Under the pieces are notes generated by a model. It was not told the DNA's origin and did not search any database. It saw only the letters and a program-made list of their open reading frames with translations. The position numbers were made by a program, and so were the translations under genes. Positions 34,521 to 45,719 of a stretch of DNA of 64,000 nucleotides are shown here, piece after piece; the stretch's first letter is position 1; every line of letters starts with the position of its first letter. Source of the stretch: Turnera subulata (taxonomy: Eukaryota; Streptophyta; Magnoliopsida; Malpighiales; Passifloraceae); assembly GCA_028386065.3 (NCBI GenBank), contig JAKUCV010004830.1, positions 18,566 through 82,565 on the forward strand, given 5' to 3'.

Positions 34521-36172
34521 AAACGCCCCGACCCGCATTTACCGTTCACAGTAAACACGTGTCGGAACTGTAACGAACCGACCAAACAAGTCCAACATAC
34601 AGTGTATACAACAGAAACTCGGGCTCAACAGCCCAAAATAAAAACATCAGAAATCTGGCCCTTCGGCCCAACAACAAAACATATCACCGGAGCCCGGGAT
34701 CATCAATAACATCATAATCGGCCCAATGGCCCAACAACAATAATAATAAGCACAGCAGAAGACTTAATAACTCACGAAGACACTGTATGCGACACTGATG
34801 CAAACTAATGGATCCGAGTCCTGTCTAAGGGATAACGCCGCAACCTGTTTGGTATGCATCAAACCTGAACCACAAATAACTCAACCTACGGGATGAAAGC
34901 CCGCAGGAGAGGGGTGAGTCCGAAGTGCTCACCAACCAAGGTTAAACAGAGATATGCAGGCAACTATAATACTCCAAAGAAGAAATACAGACAATAGTCA
35001 CAACCATACCAAAGACATACCATACAAGACAGACCAAACTCGAAGACTCGCCCAAACGTACCAAGGACTTTATTATTATTCTAATTTTATCTTTCTGGCC
35101 CCGTCACGGATAAGCTAAGGTCGTACCAGGCTATCAACCTGTTTATGGTGCCAGATCAAAAAGAACCCGGGATCAACATCCCAATATCAAATCTCAGGGA
35201 TCAACAACCCAATAACAATCTCAGGGATCAACATCCCAATAACAATCTCAGGGGTCAACATCCCAATCACAATCTCAGGGATCAACATCCCAATCACAAT
35301 CTCAGGGATCAATATCCCAATAACAATCTCAGGGATCAACATCCCAATAACAATCTCAGATCATGGCCACCATAAAACAGTCTCAAACCATCCAGTCGTA
35401 CCTCTACTTACTATGTGACAAACGCCCCGACCCGTATTTACTGTACACAGTAAACACGTGCCGGAACTGCAACAACCTGACAATTAAAGCCCAGCATACA
35501 GTGTATACAACAGAAACTCGGGCTCAACAACCCAAAATAGAAAACATCAATAACAACATATCCGGCCCAATGGCCCAACAATAATAATAATAATGCACAG
35601 CGGAAGACTTAATAACTCACAAAGACACTGTATGCGACACTGATGCAAACTATGGATCCAAGTCTTGTCCAAGGGATAACGTCGCAGCCTGTCTGGAATG
35701 CATCAAACCTGTACCACAAATAACTCATTCTACGGGATGAAATCCCGCAGGTGAGGGGTGAGTCCGAAGTGCTCACCGACGAAGGATAGACAATCAATAT
35801 GCACACTATAAATACTCAAGGTCAAAACAGCAATAACAGCCAAATATAGACCAATACAAAAGACTCGACCCAAAACCGGTCCAAGACCAAAGACTCAAAT
35901 AAAATCCAATTTTCCAGTTTTATCTTTCCGGGCCCCGTCACGGATAAGCTAGGGGTCAGACCTGGTTATCAAAATATTCCGGGTGCCAGACCAAATCCAG
36001 AGAACCCAGGGATCGACATCCCAAAAATAAGAACCCAGGGATAGACATCCCAAAAATAATCACGGGATAGACATCCCAAGCATAGACATGCTTATCACAA
36101 GTAACCCAGGTCATGGCCACCACAAAACAGTCTTAAACCATCGAGTCGTACCACTACTTACCACGTGACAAT
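34521..36172. repeat. Internal duplication of the LTR-like head
   Basis: Copy 1 is about 34521-35418 and copy 2 about 35421-36172. Both start CGCCCCGACCCG, share GTGTATACAACAGAAACTCG and GGGATAACG, and end with CATGGCCACCA...CTTAC.ACGTGAC or a close variant. The copies are clearly diverged. Confidence 0.75.
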
Positions 36173-36379
36173 TATATTATCATCATCAAAAACCAAATTA
36201 CAGGGATCAACATCTCTAACCAAAATACCGGGATAGACATCCCTATCTAAAATCAAGGATCGACATCCTTATCACAAATTATTATTTAATCCTTTATACT
36301 TTGAACCAAAAGACACAGAAAATCAACACGGGGATAAACATCCCAAAAACCAAATCAAAATACTGGGATAAACATCCAG
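35169..36379. repeat. Array of small hairpins (GGGAT-loop-ATCCC units)
   Basis: At least fifteen units have a 5-6 base stem and a 4-base loop (CAAC, AGAC, CGAC, AAAC). Seven lie at 35169-35345 with a period of 27 bases, and the rest are spaced irregularly between 36009 and 36379. Several stems differ from the consensus on both sides at once: AAGCATAGACATGCTT at 36078-36093 and AAGGATCGACATCCTT at 36255-36270. Confidence 0.75.
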
Positions 36380-37661
36380 ACAACAATCACAACAAATGCA
36401 ATCATCAACAATGCAATAATCATCAAACACAATAACCGAGTAATACAGGCACATATTGAAGGAAATTCATCCTCACCTTGGCCGATTACTCAACTCCGGA
36501 AACAATGACCGGTCCCAAGCCGGCTCCTCGAAAAACTGTCCGATATCCAAACCTATATGGCAAAACAATATATACACATAAATGCACATAATCGGTATGC
36601 TATGATGCCAAAACTGCGAAATAACCCATCCCTGTTCATATCCTTTATTATCATCTTTTACCGAAAATATTATACCGTACGTATATCCGAATATAATTTC
36701 GGTACCATGCTTTAATTAAAATTATTTTTAAAGAAAATATTTCCATAAATTAATTATACTTTTCCCAAAATATAATCACCATAATTTTTCCCAGAAAAAA
36801 TAATAACGTATTTATAATTTTCAGAAAATATATATAGTATTTATTTTTTCTAAATATATATAATAATATTTTCCAACACAAAATATAATTACCTTTAATT
36901 TTAAAAGTACATATATATATATATTCCTCAACCATAATTTCCCAGGGAAAATAATATATATATAAAATTTCCAGAAATTATTTTCATGGTACATATATAT
37001 TTTTCCAAATAATATTAGTTTTTCCCAAAACATAACTTAATTATTTATCCATGCATATATATTTATATTTTCCCCAAAATACCAGAATTAATTTGATCAT
37101 AATTTTCCCAAGGTAAACATATATTTTTTTCTCAAAATTAAATACCAGAATATAAATAAATATATATATATATTGTTTTTTTTTTAAATTTAAACGGACT
37201 GGGCCATGAATAGTGCATCCCAGACCAAGGCAGTAGGCCCGTAACACAGGCCCACTCCCTAGGCCTGGCCCGACACCAATCCGGCCCAACCCAGAAGCTG
37301 TGCGACCCGTCTACATGTGACGGATCTTGCAAAACTCGGGTCTCACCTCCGGGTTGCAGCGACGACGGCGACGGCGAGAGCGCGAGGAAGGGAAGCGAAC
37401 GAGGCAGGGCGTGCGGCGGATGCAGGCGACTCCATGGGCGGCGGAAACTCGGCGCGGCGACGGCAGGAGGCTGAGCAGCGGCGCGGGAGAAGCAGATCCG
37501 ACGGGTTTGCTCCTCGGGTCTATGGCAGCTGGCGGCGCGTCGGCAGGCGGAAGACGACGGGGTCAGCGGCGGTCGAAAGGCGACGGTGTGGCGAGAAAAC
37601 GGCTGGAGCTCCACGACGTGCACAGTAACCGGAAGGGTGACACACTATTCATCTCTTCCGG

Positions 37662-37885
37662 GTTTTCTGTTTTTCTTTTTTTTTTCTTTTCTTTTCTTTT
37701 CTTTTTTCTATTTTCTGATTGGTTTTTTTTTTCATTTCCTCTTCTCTTTTTTTTTCCGATTTTTCTTTTTTTCTTTTTCTTCTTCTTTTCTTTTTCTCTC
37801 TTTTTTCTTTCTCTCTTTTTTTTTCTTTTTCCTCTTCCTTTCTTCCTCTCCTGTTCCTTTCTTCTCCTGGTTTCTTCTTCTTTTT
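37662..37885. repeat. Polypyrimidine tract, about 220 bp
   Basis: The plus strand is almost only T and C, in TTTTC, CTTTT and CTCT patterns with very few purines. It follows a GC-rich patch inside the LTR-like block. It is low-complexity DNA, so the long ORFs read through it on both strands are artefacts. Confidence 0.85.
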
Positions 37886-38462
37886 AAAGAACGTAAAAAT
37901 ACTATTAAACCTGTGATTCATCAATAATGCAGCTTGTCTGCATTATAGAGCGAGTCCGTCCGGACCAAAAAATAACTGATACCCCCTTAGTTATTTTCCG
38001 GTGTGATTTTTTCGAAAATTTCGGGACCCGAAAAATATCGACTTAGGCCCGAAAAATCTACGGAAAAATCTCGAGCGCGGGAAAACCCTCGGTTACGAAA
38101 AATGACGCTCGATTTACCTTGAATTAATTACCCAAGATTAATTCATTCGGTAAATCACTATAGAAAGACTTTTACAGTCCGGTAAAAATCCAAAATTTTT
38201 ACCCGGGCTGTTGCACTCAGACTCCGAGGACAACAGCTATATCGGTGGTACTACTTTTCCGACAAGCTCCGATGAGGAACTGCTTCAAGACGAACATCAT
38301 CGGTCTGAAAGAACACTTGGTCGTCTCCAGCAGACGGCGAAAGAAGCGTGCTGGCAAAGAAGCTGAGGATCGGAAGGGCAAAGCAACGGCTGAAAGCAGC
38401 ACTCCGCAACAGACTCGGCTCGTGAAGTTCTTCTTCTTCAATCTCAAAAGAAAAAGATCTCG

Positions 38463-39140
38463 ATGGCGATGACAAAGGGTGTATACCCATGTGTGGAGGA
38501 CTTGATGTACGAGGAAGAGGTCCTCCGAAACCCGTTCAGCCTGAAGATGTGGTGGCGGTACCTGGTTGCCCGCCGCAACGTGTCGTTGGAGAAGTGATCC
38601 ATCATCTACGAGAGAGCCCTCAAAGCCCTCCCCGGGAGCTACAAGCTCTGGCACGCCTACCTCGCCGAACTCCTGGACGTCGTCCGGAATCTGCCGGTGG
38701 TCCACCCCGAGTTCGAAGCCCTCAACAACACCTTCGAGAGGGCATTGGTCACCATGCACAAAATGCCGCGGATCTGGGCGATGTGCCTCCAAGCCCTAAC
38801 GGAGCAGCACTTCGTTAGCCGCAGCCACAGGGCTTTGGATAGGGCTCTCTGTGAATTGCCCGTCACCCAGCACGGTGGGATTTGGGAGTTGTATTTGAGG
38901 TTTGTGAGGCAGGAGGGTGTCCCTATCGAGACCTCTTTTAGGGTTTATAGGAGGTACTTGATGTATGATTCGGATCACATTGAGGATTTTATTGAGTTCT
39001 TGTCGAACTCACGGCTCAGGAAGGAATCAGCCGAGAGGCTGGCTTCGGTCTTGAATGACGACCAGTTTTATCCGATTAAGGGGAAGAGTAAGCATAACTT
39101 GTGGCTGGAATTGTGTGATTTGCTGACAAAGCAAAGGTGA
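38463..39140 (+). pseudogene. Truncated duplicate of SYF1 splicing factor gene
   Basis: This copy matches the first about 225 codons of the gene at 40293 almost codon for codon (VYPCVEDLMYEEEVLRNPFS, LWHAYLAELL, VHPEFEALNNTFERALVTMH). It has an in-frame TGA at 38595-38597 where the intact gene reads CGA TGC. It ends abruptly after LCDLLTKQ, where the intact gene continues LLTKHAKEVSG. The bases after the break belong to a LINE reverse-transcriptase fragment on the other strand. The upstream flank differs from that of the intact gene. It is a broken segmental duplicate and will not make a full protein. Confidence 0.88.
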
Positions 39141-39270
39141 AACCGTCAGGACCCGGCGATTTTCCCCATCATAGTCCCATATAGCAGCTCTGATCTCGTC
39201 CTTCTCAAACATTCTTTCTAGCCCTTCTTTTTTAGAATCGCTAATTCTGTTAAGCTGGAAGATTTCTCAT
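39138..39270 (-). mobile_element. LINE reverse-transcriptase fragment
   Basis: The minus strand reads GLERMFEKDEIRAAIWDYDGE followed, after a one-base shift, by SPGPDG and FTF. This is the well-known start of the plant LINE reverse-transcriptase domain (EEI..A.W.CDG.KSPGPDGF). Only this short piece is present. Its inner end abuts the SYF1 pseudogene break. Confidence 0.7.
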
Positions 39271-39384
39271 CCAACGGATTTCCCATGTTTTTGAGGGAAA
39301 AGATTTCTCATCTCGTAAAACCTCGATCACTTCATACCTCTGTCACTGTGCATCGGCTTTCAAAGTGCAAACTCCCTGACCGTT

Positions 39385-39430
39385 TCAGCTGGTTTACTTT
39401 TTTTTTTTTTGAACATCAGCTGGTTTACTT
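39385..39430 (-). mobile_element. A-tailed insertion (minus strand) with 14-15-bp target duplication
   Basis: TCAGCTGGTTTACTT occurs at 39385-39399 and 39416-39430. Between the copies is a T run plus GAACA, which on the minus strand reads TGTTC then A's. It has the same architecture as the other tiny insertions. Confidence 0.55.
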
Positions 39431-40226
39431 CGTGTGGGGGAGTCTATATATGTATGATATTAATCTAAATTTCAAGTAGTAAAATAGAATGAATCGTTAG
39501 GACATAGTTACCGCTCTGTGGGGTCTCTTTCGTCATCCTCAGTATGCCGTACACCTTTTATGTCCTAAAGAGCTCTTTCGCCCACCTCCGCGAGTGATAT
39601 AGTCCACGTTAGCCCCGATTTGGATCAATCTTTCACTGATCGTACCTCACCTCCAATATAATTAAGAGTGTCATTTTTCCATTAGTTATTGCTGGATGGT
39701 TTTCATAGAAATTATATTTCATAATAATTGATTAAAATTGTTTGTACTAGGACTAATGATTTGGGGAAACGGGGCATGAGGGAAGTAACACATGCAAAAC
39801 ACTGTTGTTTTGGCACGTGCAAGTCTCTCCCCAAAAAAAAGTTTGATGAATGCAAGGATTAAGAAATATAAGATAGTTTTAAAGAAGTATAAAAATATTG
39901 CTGAAAAGAAAGAGAAGAAGTGATAAATATATATAATCGAGATGACAAAATAAAAAAGGGAAAGAAAAAAAGATTAAAAATACATAAAATCTTCTCCTTT
40001 GACGCGGATGATTTTGAGGGATTTATTTAGCTTTTGTTTTTTTATTAAAAAAAAATCCTTCAATTGTTATCTTATTTTTTATAAGCCAAGGGAAAGGAGA
40101 AAGTGGGAAAAAAAGGAGAGAGAAAGAAAAAAGAAAGAAAAAAAAAAAAACAATCGTCAATCCCAATCCTCATAGGATTAGGATTATGGCTGGGGTTAGG
40201 ATATAATGGCGGCGGTCGTATCAGTG
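39431..40226. other. Intergenic upstream of SYF1-type gene
   Basis: AT-rich, with A-rich and GAAA-rich runs. No gene or bounded repeat is seen. Confidence 0.5.
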
Positions 40227-40246
40227 TATATATATATATATATAAA
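40227..40246 (+). promoter_or_regulatory. TA repeat and candidate TATA box for the SYF1-type gene
   Basis: A run of TA ending TATAAA sits about 47 bases before the ATG at 40293. It may serve as the TATA box if the leader is very short; otherwise it is a simple repeat. Confidence 0.3.
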
Positions 40247-40292
40247 TTGATGTGTTCTTCAGAAGGGAAAAAAAAAAAAACTCGATTTAGCG

Positions 40293-43200
40293 ATGGCAAA
40301 GGTTGTATACCCGTGCCTGGAGGACCTGAAGTACGAGGAAGAGGTCCTCCGAAACCCCTTCAGCTTGAAGTTGTGGTGGCGGTACCTGGTTGCCCGCCGC
40401 AACGCGCCGTTGGAGAAGCGATGCGTCATCTACGAGAGAGCCCTCAAAGCCCTCCCCGGGAGCTACAAGCTGTGGCACGCCTACCTCGCCGAACGCCTGG
40501 ACGGCGTCCGGAATCTGCCGGTGGTCGACCCCGAGTTCGAAGCCCTCAACCACACCTTCGAGAGGGCGTTGGTCACCATGCACAAAATGCCGCGGATCTG
40601 GGCGATGTACCTCCAAGCCCTAACGGAGCAGGGCTGCGTTAGCCGCAGCCGTAGGGCTTTCGATAGGGCTCTCCGTGCATTGCCCGTCACCCAGCACGGT
40701 AGGATTTGGGAGTTGTATTTGAGGTTTGTGAGGCAGGAGGGTGTGCCTATCGAGACCTCTCTTAGGGTTTATAGGAGGTACTTGATGTATGATCCGGGTC
40801 ACATTGAGGATTTTATTGAGTTCTTGTCGAACTCAGGGCTCTGGAAGGAATCGGCCCAGAGGCTGGCTTCGGTCTTAAATGACGACCAGTTTTATTCGAT
40901 TAAGGGGAAGACTAAGCATAGTTTGTGGCTGGAATTGTGCGATTTGCTGACAAAGCATGCCAAGGAGGTGTCTGGGCTGAATGCGGATGCAATTATTAGG
41001 GGCGGGATTAGGAAATTCAGGGATGAGGTCGGGAGCTTGTGGACTTCGCTTGCTGATTATTATGTCCGGAGGGGTCTGTTTGAGAAAGCCAGGGACATAT
41101 TCGAGGAGGGTATGGGTACTGTGGTTAGGGTGAGGGATTTTAGCATCATCTTCGACGCGTATTCCCAGTTTGAAGAGAGTATGGTGGCTCACAGGATGGA
41201 GACTCTTGAGTTGGGTGTTGAGGAGGCGGGGCCTCGGGAGAGTGGTCCTGGGCAGGATGAAGATTTGCGTTTGGGTGTGGATGCTTCCGACTTTGAGAAG
41301 AAGATTCTCAAGGGTTTTTGGTTAACTGACGATAATGATGCGGATTTACTGCTGTCTAGGTTGGAGCATCTCATCAATAGAAGGCCCGAACTGGCCAACA
41401 GTGTACTCTTGCGGCAAAATCCGCATAATGTGGAGCACTGGCACAGGAGGGTTAAGCTCTTCGAGAACAACCCCTCCTCCCAAATTCTCATCTACTGCGA
41501 TGCTGTGCTCACCGTTGATCCAATGCGAGCTGTGGGTCAGCCCGCCACACTTTGGATAGCCTTCGCCAAGCATTACGAGAAGCACCACGATCTCGGCAAT
41601 GCAAGGGTGGTCTTCCAAAAAGCGGTTCAGGCGCAGCATAAGACGGCGGACAGCCTGGCCAGTGTATGGTGTGAGTGGGCTGAAATGGAATTGAGGCATA
41701 ACAACCCCAAAGCTGCCCTTGAGCTCTTGAGGGGTGCCACTGCTGAACCTTCAGTTGAGGTCAAACGAATAGGTATGCCCCCTCTGCTTCCCTATTCTTC
41801 TCCATTATCCCTCTATAATAGTTACAATAGTTACAGCTTGCCCTGGTTGAAACACATTGCTTGCCTCCTTTCCAAAAAAGACATATTTGTGCGGATAGAT
41901 CCCAATGCTACATGTACTTCAGCTTTTACAACTGAGTCTATTGGTTGAAATGTGCCTGCGCACACGTCCACTCTTGCATGCTATGGACAAAGAGTTCACA
42001 TTTATTTTGTACTTGTCCTAATTAGCAATTTTGTATTACTGCTGAAACTCTGTGTTTAGTTCGCTATGCTTGCTACTGTTCAGATCTTTTGAATTGTGTG
42101 GGCACTAAGTCTTGCTGATATGTTTCTTTTCTGTGAACCCTGTCCTAGCACGGGCTTCGAATTTGACATAGATCGTTTTATTCGGACGAGGAGCTAACTT
42201 CTGAGTTTATATTCTTTGCTTGCTTGCAGTGTCTGCTGATGGTTGTAATGAACCCGCCCAGATGAAGTTGCACCTCTCTTCAAGACTCTGGAACTTTTAT
42301 GTTGACCTGGAAGAGACACTTGGTACCCTAGAGTCAACACGAGCAGCCTATGAACGGATGTTGGACCTTAGAATAGCCACCCCTCAAATCATTATCAGTT
42401 ATGCTTTGCTTCTTGAGGTATGGACACCAATGCTACCGTAGGATTTCATGTTGCTTCCAACTGCGGCCTTTGTCTCCTTGAACTGACAATTGCTAATGTT
42501 TTGGTCTGTGCAGGAACATAAATACTTTGAAGACGCGTTCAAGGTATATGAATTGGGAGTAAAACTATTTAAGTACCCCCATGCGAAAGACATATGGGTC
42601 ATCTACGTCTCGAAGTTCATTGGCAGATATGGGAAGACAAAGCTGGAGCGTGCGAGAGAGTTACTTGCGCGTGCTATTGAAATGGTAAGCACCCCTATCC
42701 CCTGCATTAGTCTCTCCGTTCTAGATTTGTTGCAATTTGTTCTTCGTATTCTGACTGCTGGATTGTTATTGCAACCGTTCTTCATATTCATATTCTGACG
42801 GCTAAACAAAGCTGGAACGTGCTAGTGCAGCTATTATTTTAGTCTTGGTTTCTAACTCTGTGTTCTGGAGTATTGTTAGGAGAGATTCAGTACTTTTTTA
42901 GCTTGTAATTGCTTTGCTGGGGTTGAATTGTTGTTGATATTTTCAACAGCTTCCTTTGTTTCGAGCCATAGGGTTGGTTGTCTAAATTCGGGCTTGTACT
43001 ATGTTCATACAGTAATATGTTAAGTCATGATGCTCTGTTTAGGTTTTGATGAAGAAATAATGGAAGATTTGGAAGAAGTCTACTATCACTTTATTGTTTT
43101 ATTGGGAACTGTTGTGCGCAACTTGTATCTGTTGAGCCTTAGATTTCATTGAGATGTATTAGCCTCAGGTGATCCCAGCTGTGAGTGTTGCAAATTGCCT

Positions 43201-44199
43201 TGGACCAGATGTATTTTCTCTATTGCTTGTATCTTGGGATGTCAAACTAACTTGTCTTTATGGTTGCTCTTAACAGACTCCAGCGAATTGGGTCAAGCCA
43301 TTTTATCTTCAATATGCAAAGCTAGAGGAGGAGTATGGTCTGGCAAAACGAGCTATGGAAGTGTATGATCAAGCGACTAAAGCTGTGCCTAACAATGAGA
43401 AGTTTAGCATGTACCAGATATACATTGCACGGGCCGCTGGGATTCTTGGTGTTCCCAGAACAAGGGAAATTTACGAGGAAGCAATAAAGTCTGGTCTTCC
43501 AGAGAAAGATGTGAAGACTATGTGCTTGAAGTATGTTGATCTAGAGATGAGCCTTGGAGAATTTGATCGTGCTCGTGGCATATATGTCTTTGCTTCTCAA
43601 TTTGCAGATCCAGAATCGGATTCTGAGTTCTGGAATAAATGGCATGAATTTGAGGTGCTACATGGAAACGAATGTACTTTCAGAGAAATGCTGCGGATCA
43701 GACGAAGCGTTGCTGCAAGCCATAGCATGGTACGCTTAGTTCATCTTTGGCTATTTTTGGTTATGGATAAATCATTATTACTTTGTTACCATGCATAGAA
43801 CACTTGCCTAACCAGTTACACAATATTAAAAGTACAAGCATCCACATCTGGTTCTTCTTTTTGTTGCTGAATTTAGCTAGGTCCTTGAATTTTATGTTTG
43901 GGCTTATGCAATCTCTCTTCGTGATCACTCGCCTAAAACTTCAACGGAGCTCTCTAGTGTTTGTTGAGTACTACTAGGACCATAAAAATTCCTGTTATCT
44001 TGTTTAACTTTTGCTTCTGGCGTGTTTGGTGGATTTGAAATTCTGACCTGAAATTTTGTCGTCCTTGCAGACCCATTTTGTCGAATGTGGAGGATTGGCT
44101 GGGAAGAGGGCTGAGCCGGATGCTTCAGTTGCAAGTGATGGGGATGCTGGAAGTCTTGGAGCTCTTCATAGAATGAAAAGGCAGAAGAGTGGAGTATGA
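40293..44199 (+). CDS. SYF1: Pre-mRNA splicing factor SYF1 (XAB2-type HAT-repeat protein), short form
   Basis: Five coding exons: 40293-41772, 42230-42417, 42514-42684, 43277-43729, 44071-44199; predicted protein 806 aa. SYF1/XAB2 is a scaffold of the Prp19/NTC spliceosome complex, built almost wholly of half-a-TPR (HAT) repeats, and acts in the nucleus. HAT units are visible throughout (LWWRYLVARRNAPLEKRCVI, RIWELYLRFVRQEGVPIE, EFWNKWHEFEVLHGNECTFR). Family members are usually about 900 aa or longer. Here, after SVAASHSM|THF, the protein passes straight to VECGGLAGKRAEP and ends LGALHRMKRQKSGV. The linker that normally follows THF is missing, and I do not see it in the last intron. Some HAT units are unusual (AIEMTPANWVKPFYLQYAKL). 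It may be a diverged second copy rather than the main SYF1 gene. Transcription is unknown. Confidence 0.85.
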
Positions 44200-45719
44200 A
44201 AAATTTGAGGGTTTTGGCATTAGGACCTAGTGCAACTAACTGTTTTATCTTAGACATGACAGAATATGCAGTATGTTTCTGTCACTAAAATCTGAACTAT
44301 GTATGTAATTAATATGTTATAAATTTTTGAAATATGATTATGTAATTTCAGGCCAATTTTATGTGTGGATGCGTTATGAGATTCTGTAATCCTGCACTCC
44401 TCAACAATTGTAATTGTTCTGCGACCAAAAAGAGAAATGAGTGATTGTGTTTGGCTTAATGTTGTGGATTGCAAAATGCTTAGGTTTGTTTTTTTTTTTT
44501 TGACGATTTTTTTTTTTGTGACGAAAGGAAAAACACATGCCATTACCATGAAATCATTAGCGCTGAATGCTATAGAATCATGCATTCGTTTGTGGGCAGG
44601 ATGCTTAGAGGTCCACGATGATGGTCGGCCCTTTGATAAAAATTTTAAAGGGTCCAATTCCGGCAACGGAAATCGCGAGTTTAGTTGCTGATTTTGTTTG
44701 TCCATCTGGTGGATGGGCCTAGGACGAGTTCCAATAGTTTGGCTGCTTTTATCTTTTGATTTGATTGATCAAAAAAATATTTAGACGTAAAAAAAAAAGA
44801 ATAAATATATACTTTTTTTAAAAAGAAATATCTGTTTCATGAAAAAATGAAGAAAACTTGGTAAATCCAAAATGTTTTTTTTAAAAAAAAAATTGTATAA
44901 ATGATGAATCTAGGAAAGAGGTGGTTAAATGAAGTGTTATCCTCACATGACTTTTTAAAATTACCAAATGTTTTTTTAAAAAATTTCTGTAGGCCCGAGA
45001 GAGTACGGACGAGGTCTGAATTAACTTATAAAGTACTTGAAAAAATCGGTTGTCACCAAATCCAGAATTTTCAGAAACTTAAAAAAAATAATAGGGACAA
45101 ATATCTCGTAACAGGTGGCGCACAAGTTGAAATTGGTGAGTTGTACTGCGAGTTTACCATGTCGAGGAGACTTAAGAATGGCAGTGATTTTGCCTGGTGG
45201 TTTGCTTTCCTTATTTTGTTAAACGAATTGGCGGAAATCTTAGTTAACTATGACGAAACGGCTTAAATCAAGTGGAAAAAAAATCAAGATGATTTAATTT
45301 AGGAATTTTTTAGTTCTATGGGTTATCTAGGTCAAACAAATTCCAGAGATACAAAACATCATTAAACCCAAAATTAAACCACGTAAAAGGAAATTAATTT
45401 ATATTTATCCTCGTATGTACTTCGAAAATCTAAAAATATTCTAATTTCCTAAGCACTTTAAAAATTAAAGCCTCCCTGTAAGAAATAGAAAAAGAGAGAA
45501 AATAATTTATATAAAATCTGAGAAAATATTATACTTTTTGAAAAAGTAAAAAAAAATGATTATGAAATCTATATGAAAAAGGCGAAGTTTATGAATTAAA
45601 AGAAGCTCATACAATTAGACTAGTAGTGAACCACCTTTTATGTTAATAATATATTTTTTAAGATTCTATTTTTCTTATTAAGATTTATTTATTTTTTTCC
45701 AATTTATCTCTTAGGTTTC
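44200..45719. other. Intergenic, AT-rich
   Basis: 3' flank of the SYF1-type gene, then very AT-rich DNA. Two consecutive T-runs with GACG tags lie at 44490-44528. A 121-codon ORF at 44901-45266 has no recognisable domain and is not called. Confidence 0.5.

Larger units (their letters stand above)
34519..38215 (+). mobile_element. LTR-like repeat block (Ty3/gypsy-type ends, possible solo LTR)
   Basis: The block begins TGAAACGCCCCGACCC and can be read to CCCGGGCTGTTGCA, so it has the TG...CA ends of an LTR. The first bases recur at 35420 and at 63802, showing a dispersed family. It has no gag or pol ORF. It contains, in order, an internal duplication (34521-36172), a hairpin array, an AT-rich part with many TATATA runs, a GC-rich patch (about 37340-37620) and a polypyrimidine tract. 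No 5-bp target duplication is seen (AGTTT versus CTCAG), so the ends are provisional. A length of 3.7 kb is large for an LTR. Confidence 0.5.

Noticed and set aside
37138..37887. Long overlapping ORFs on both strands near the polypyrimidine tract
   Set aside because: They come from the GC-rich patch and the T/C tract, where stop codons are rare by composition; no domain is visible.
34519..38215. Complete autonomous LTR retrotransposon
   Set aside because: No gag, protease, reverse transcriptase or integrase frames are seen, and no matching 5-bp target repeats; only an LTR-like block is supported.
38217..38792. Minus-strand ORF of 191 codons
   Set aside because: It is the antisense shadow of the SYF1 pseudogene; a similar shadow occurs over the intact gene.
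44901..45266. 121-codon ORF on the plus strand
   Set aside because: Strongly AT-rich composition, no recognisable domain, and no promoter or splice context.
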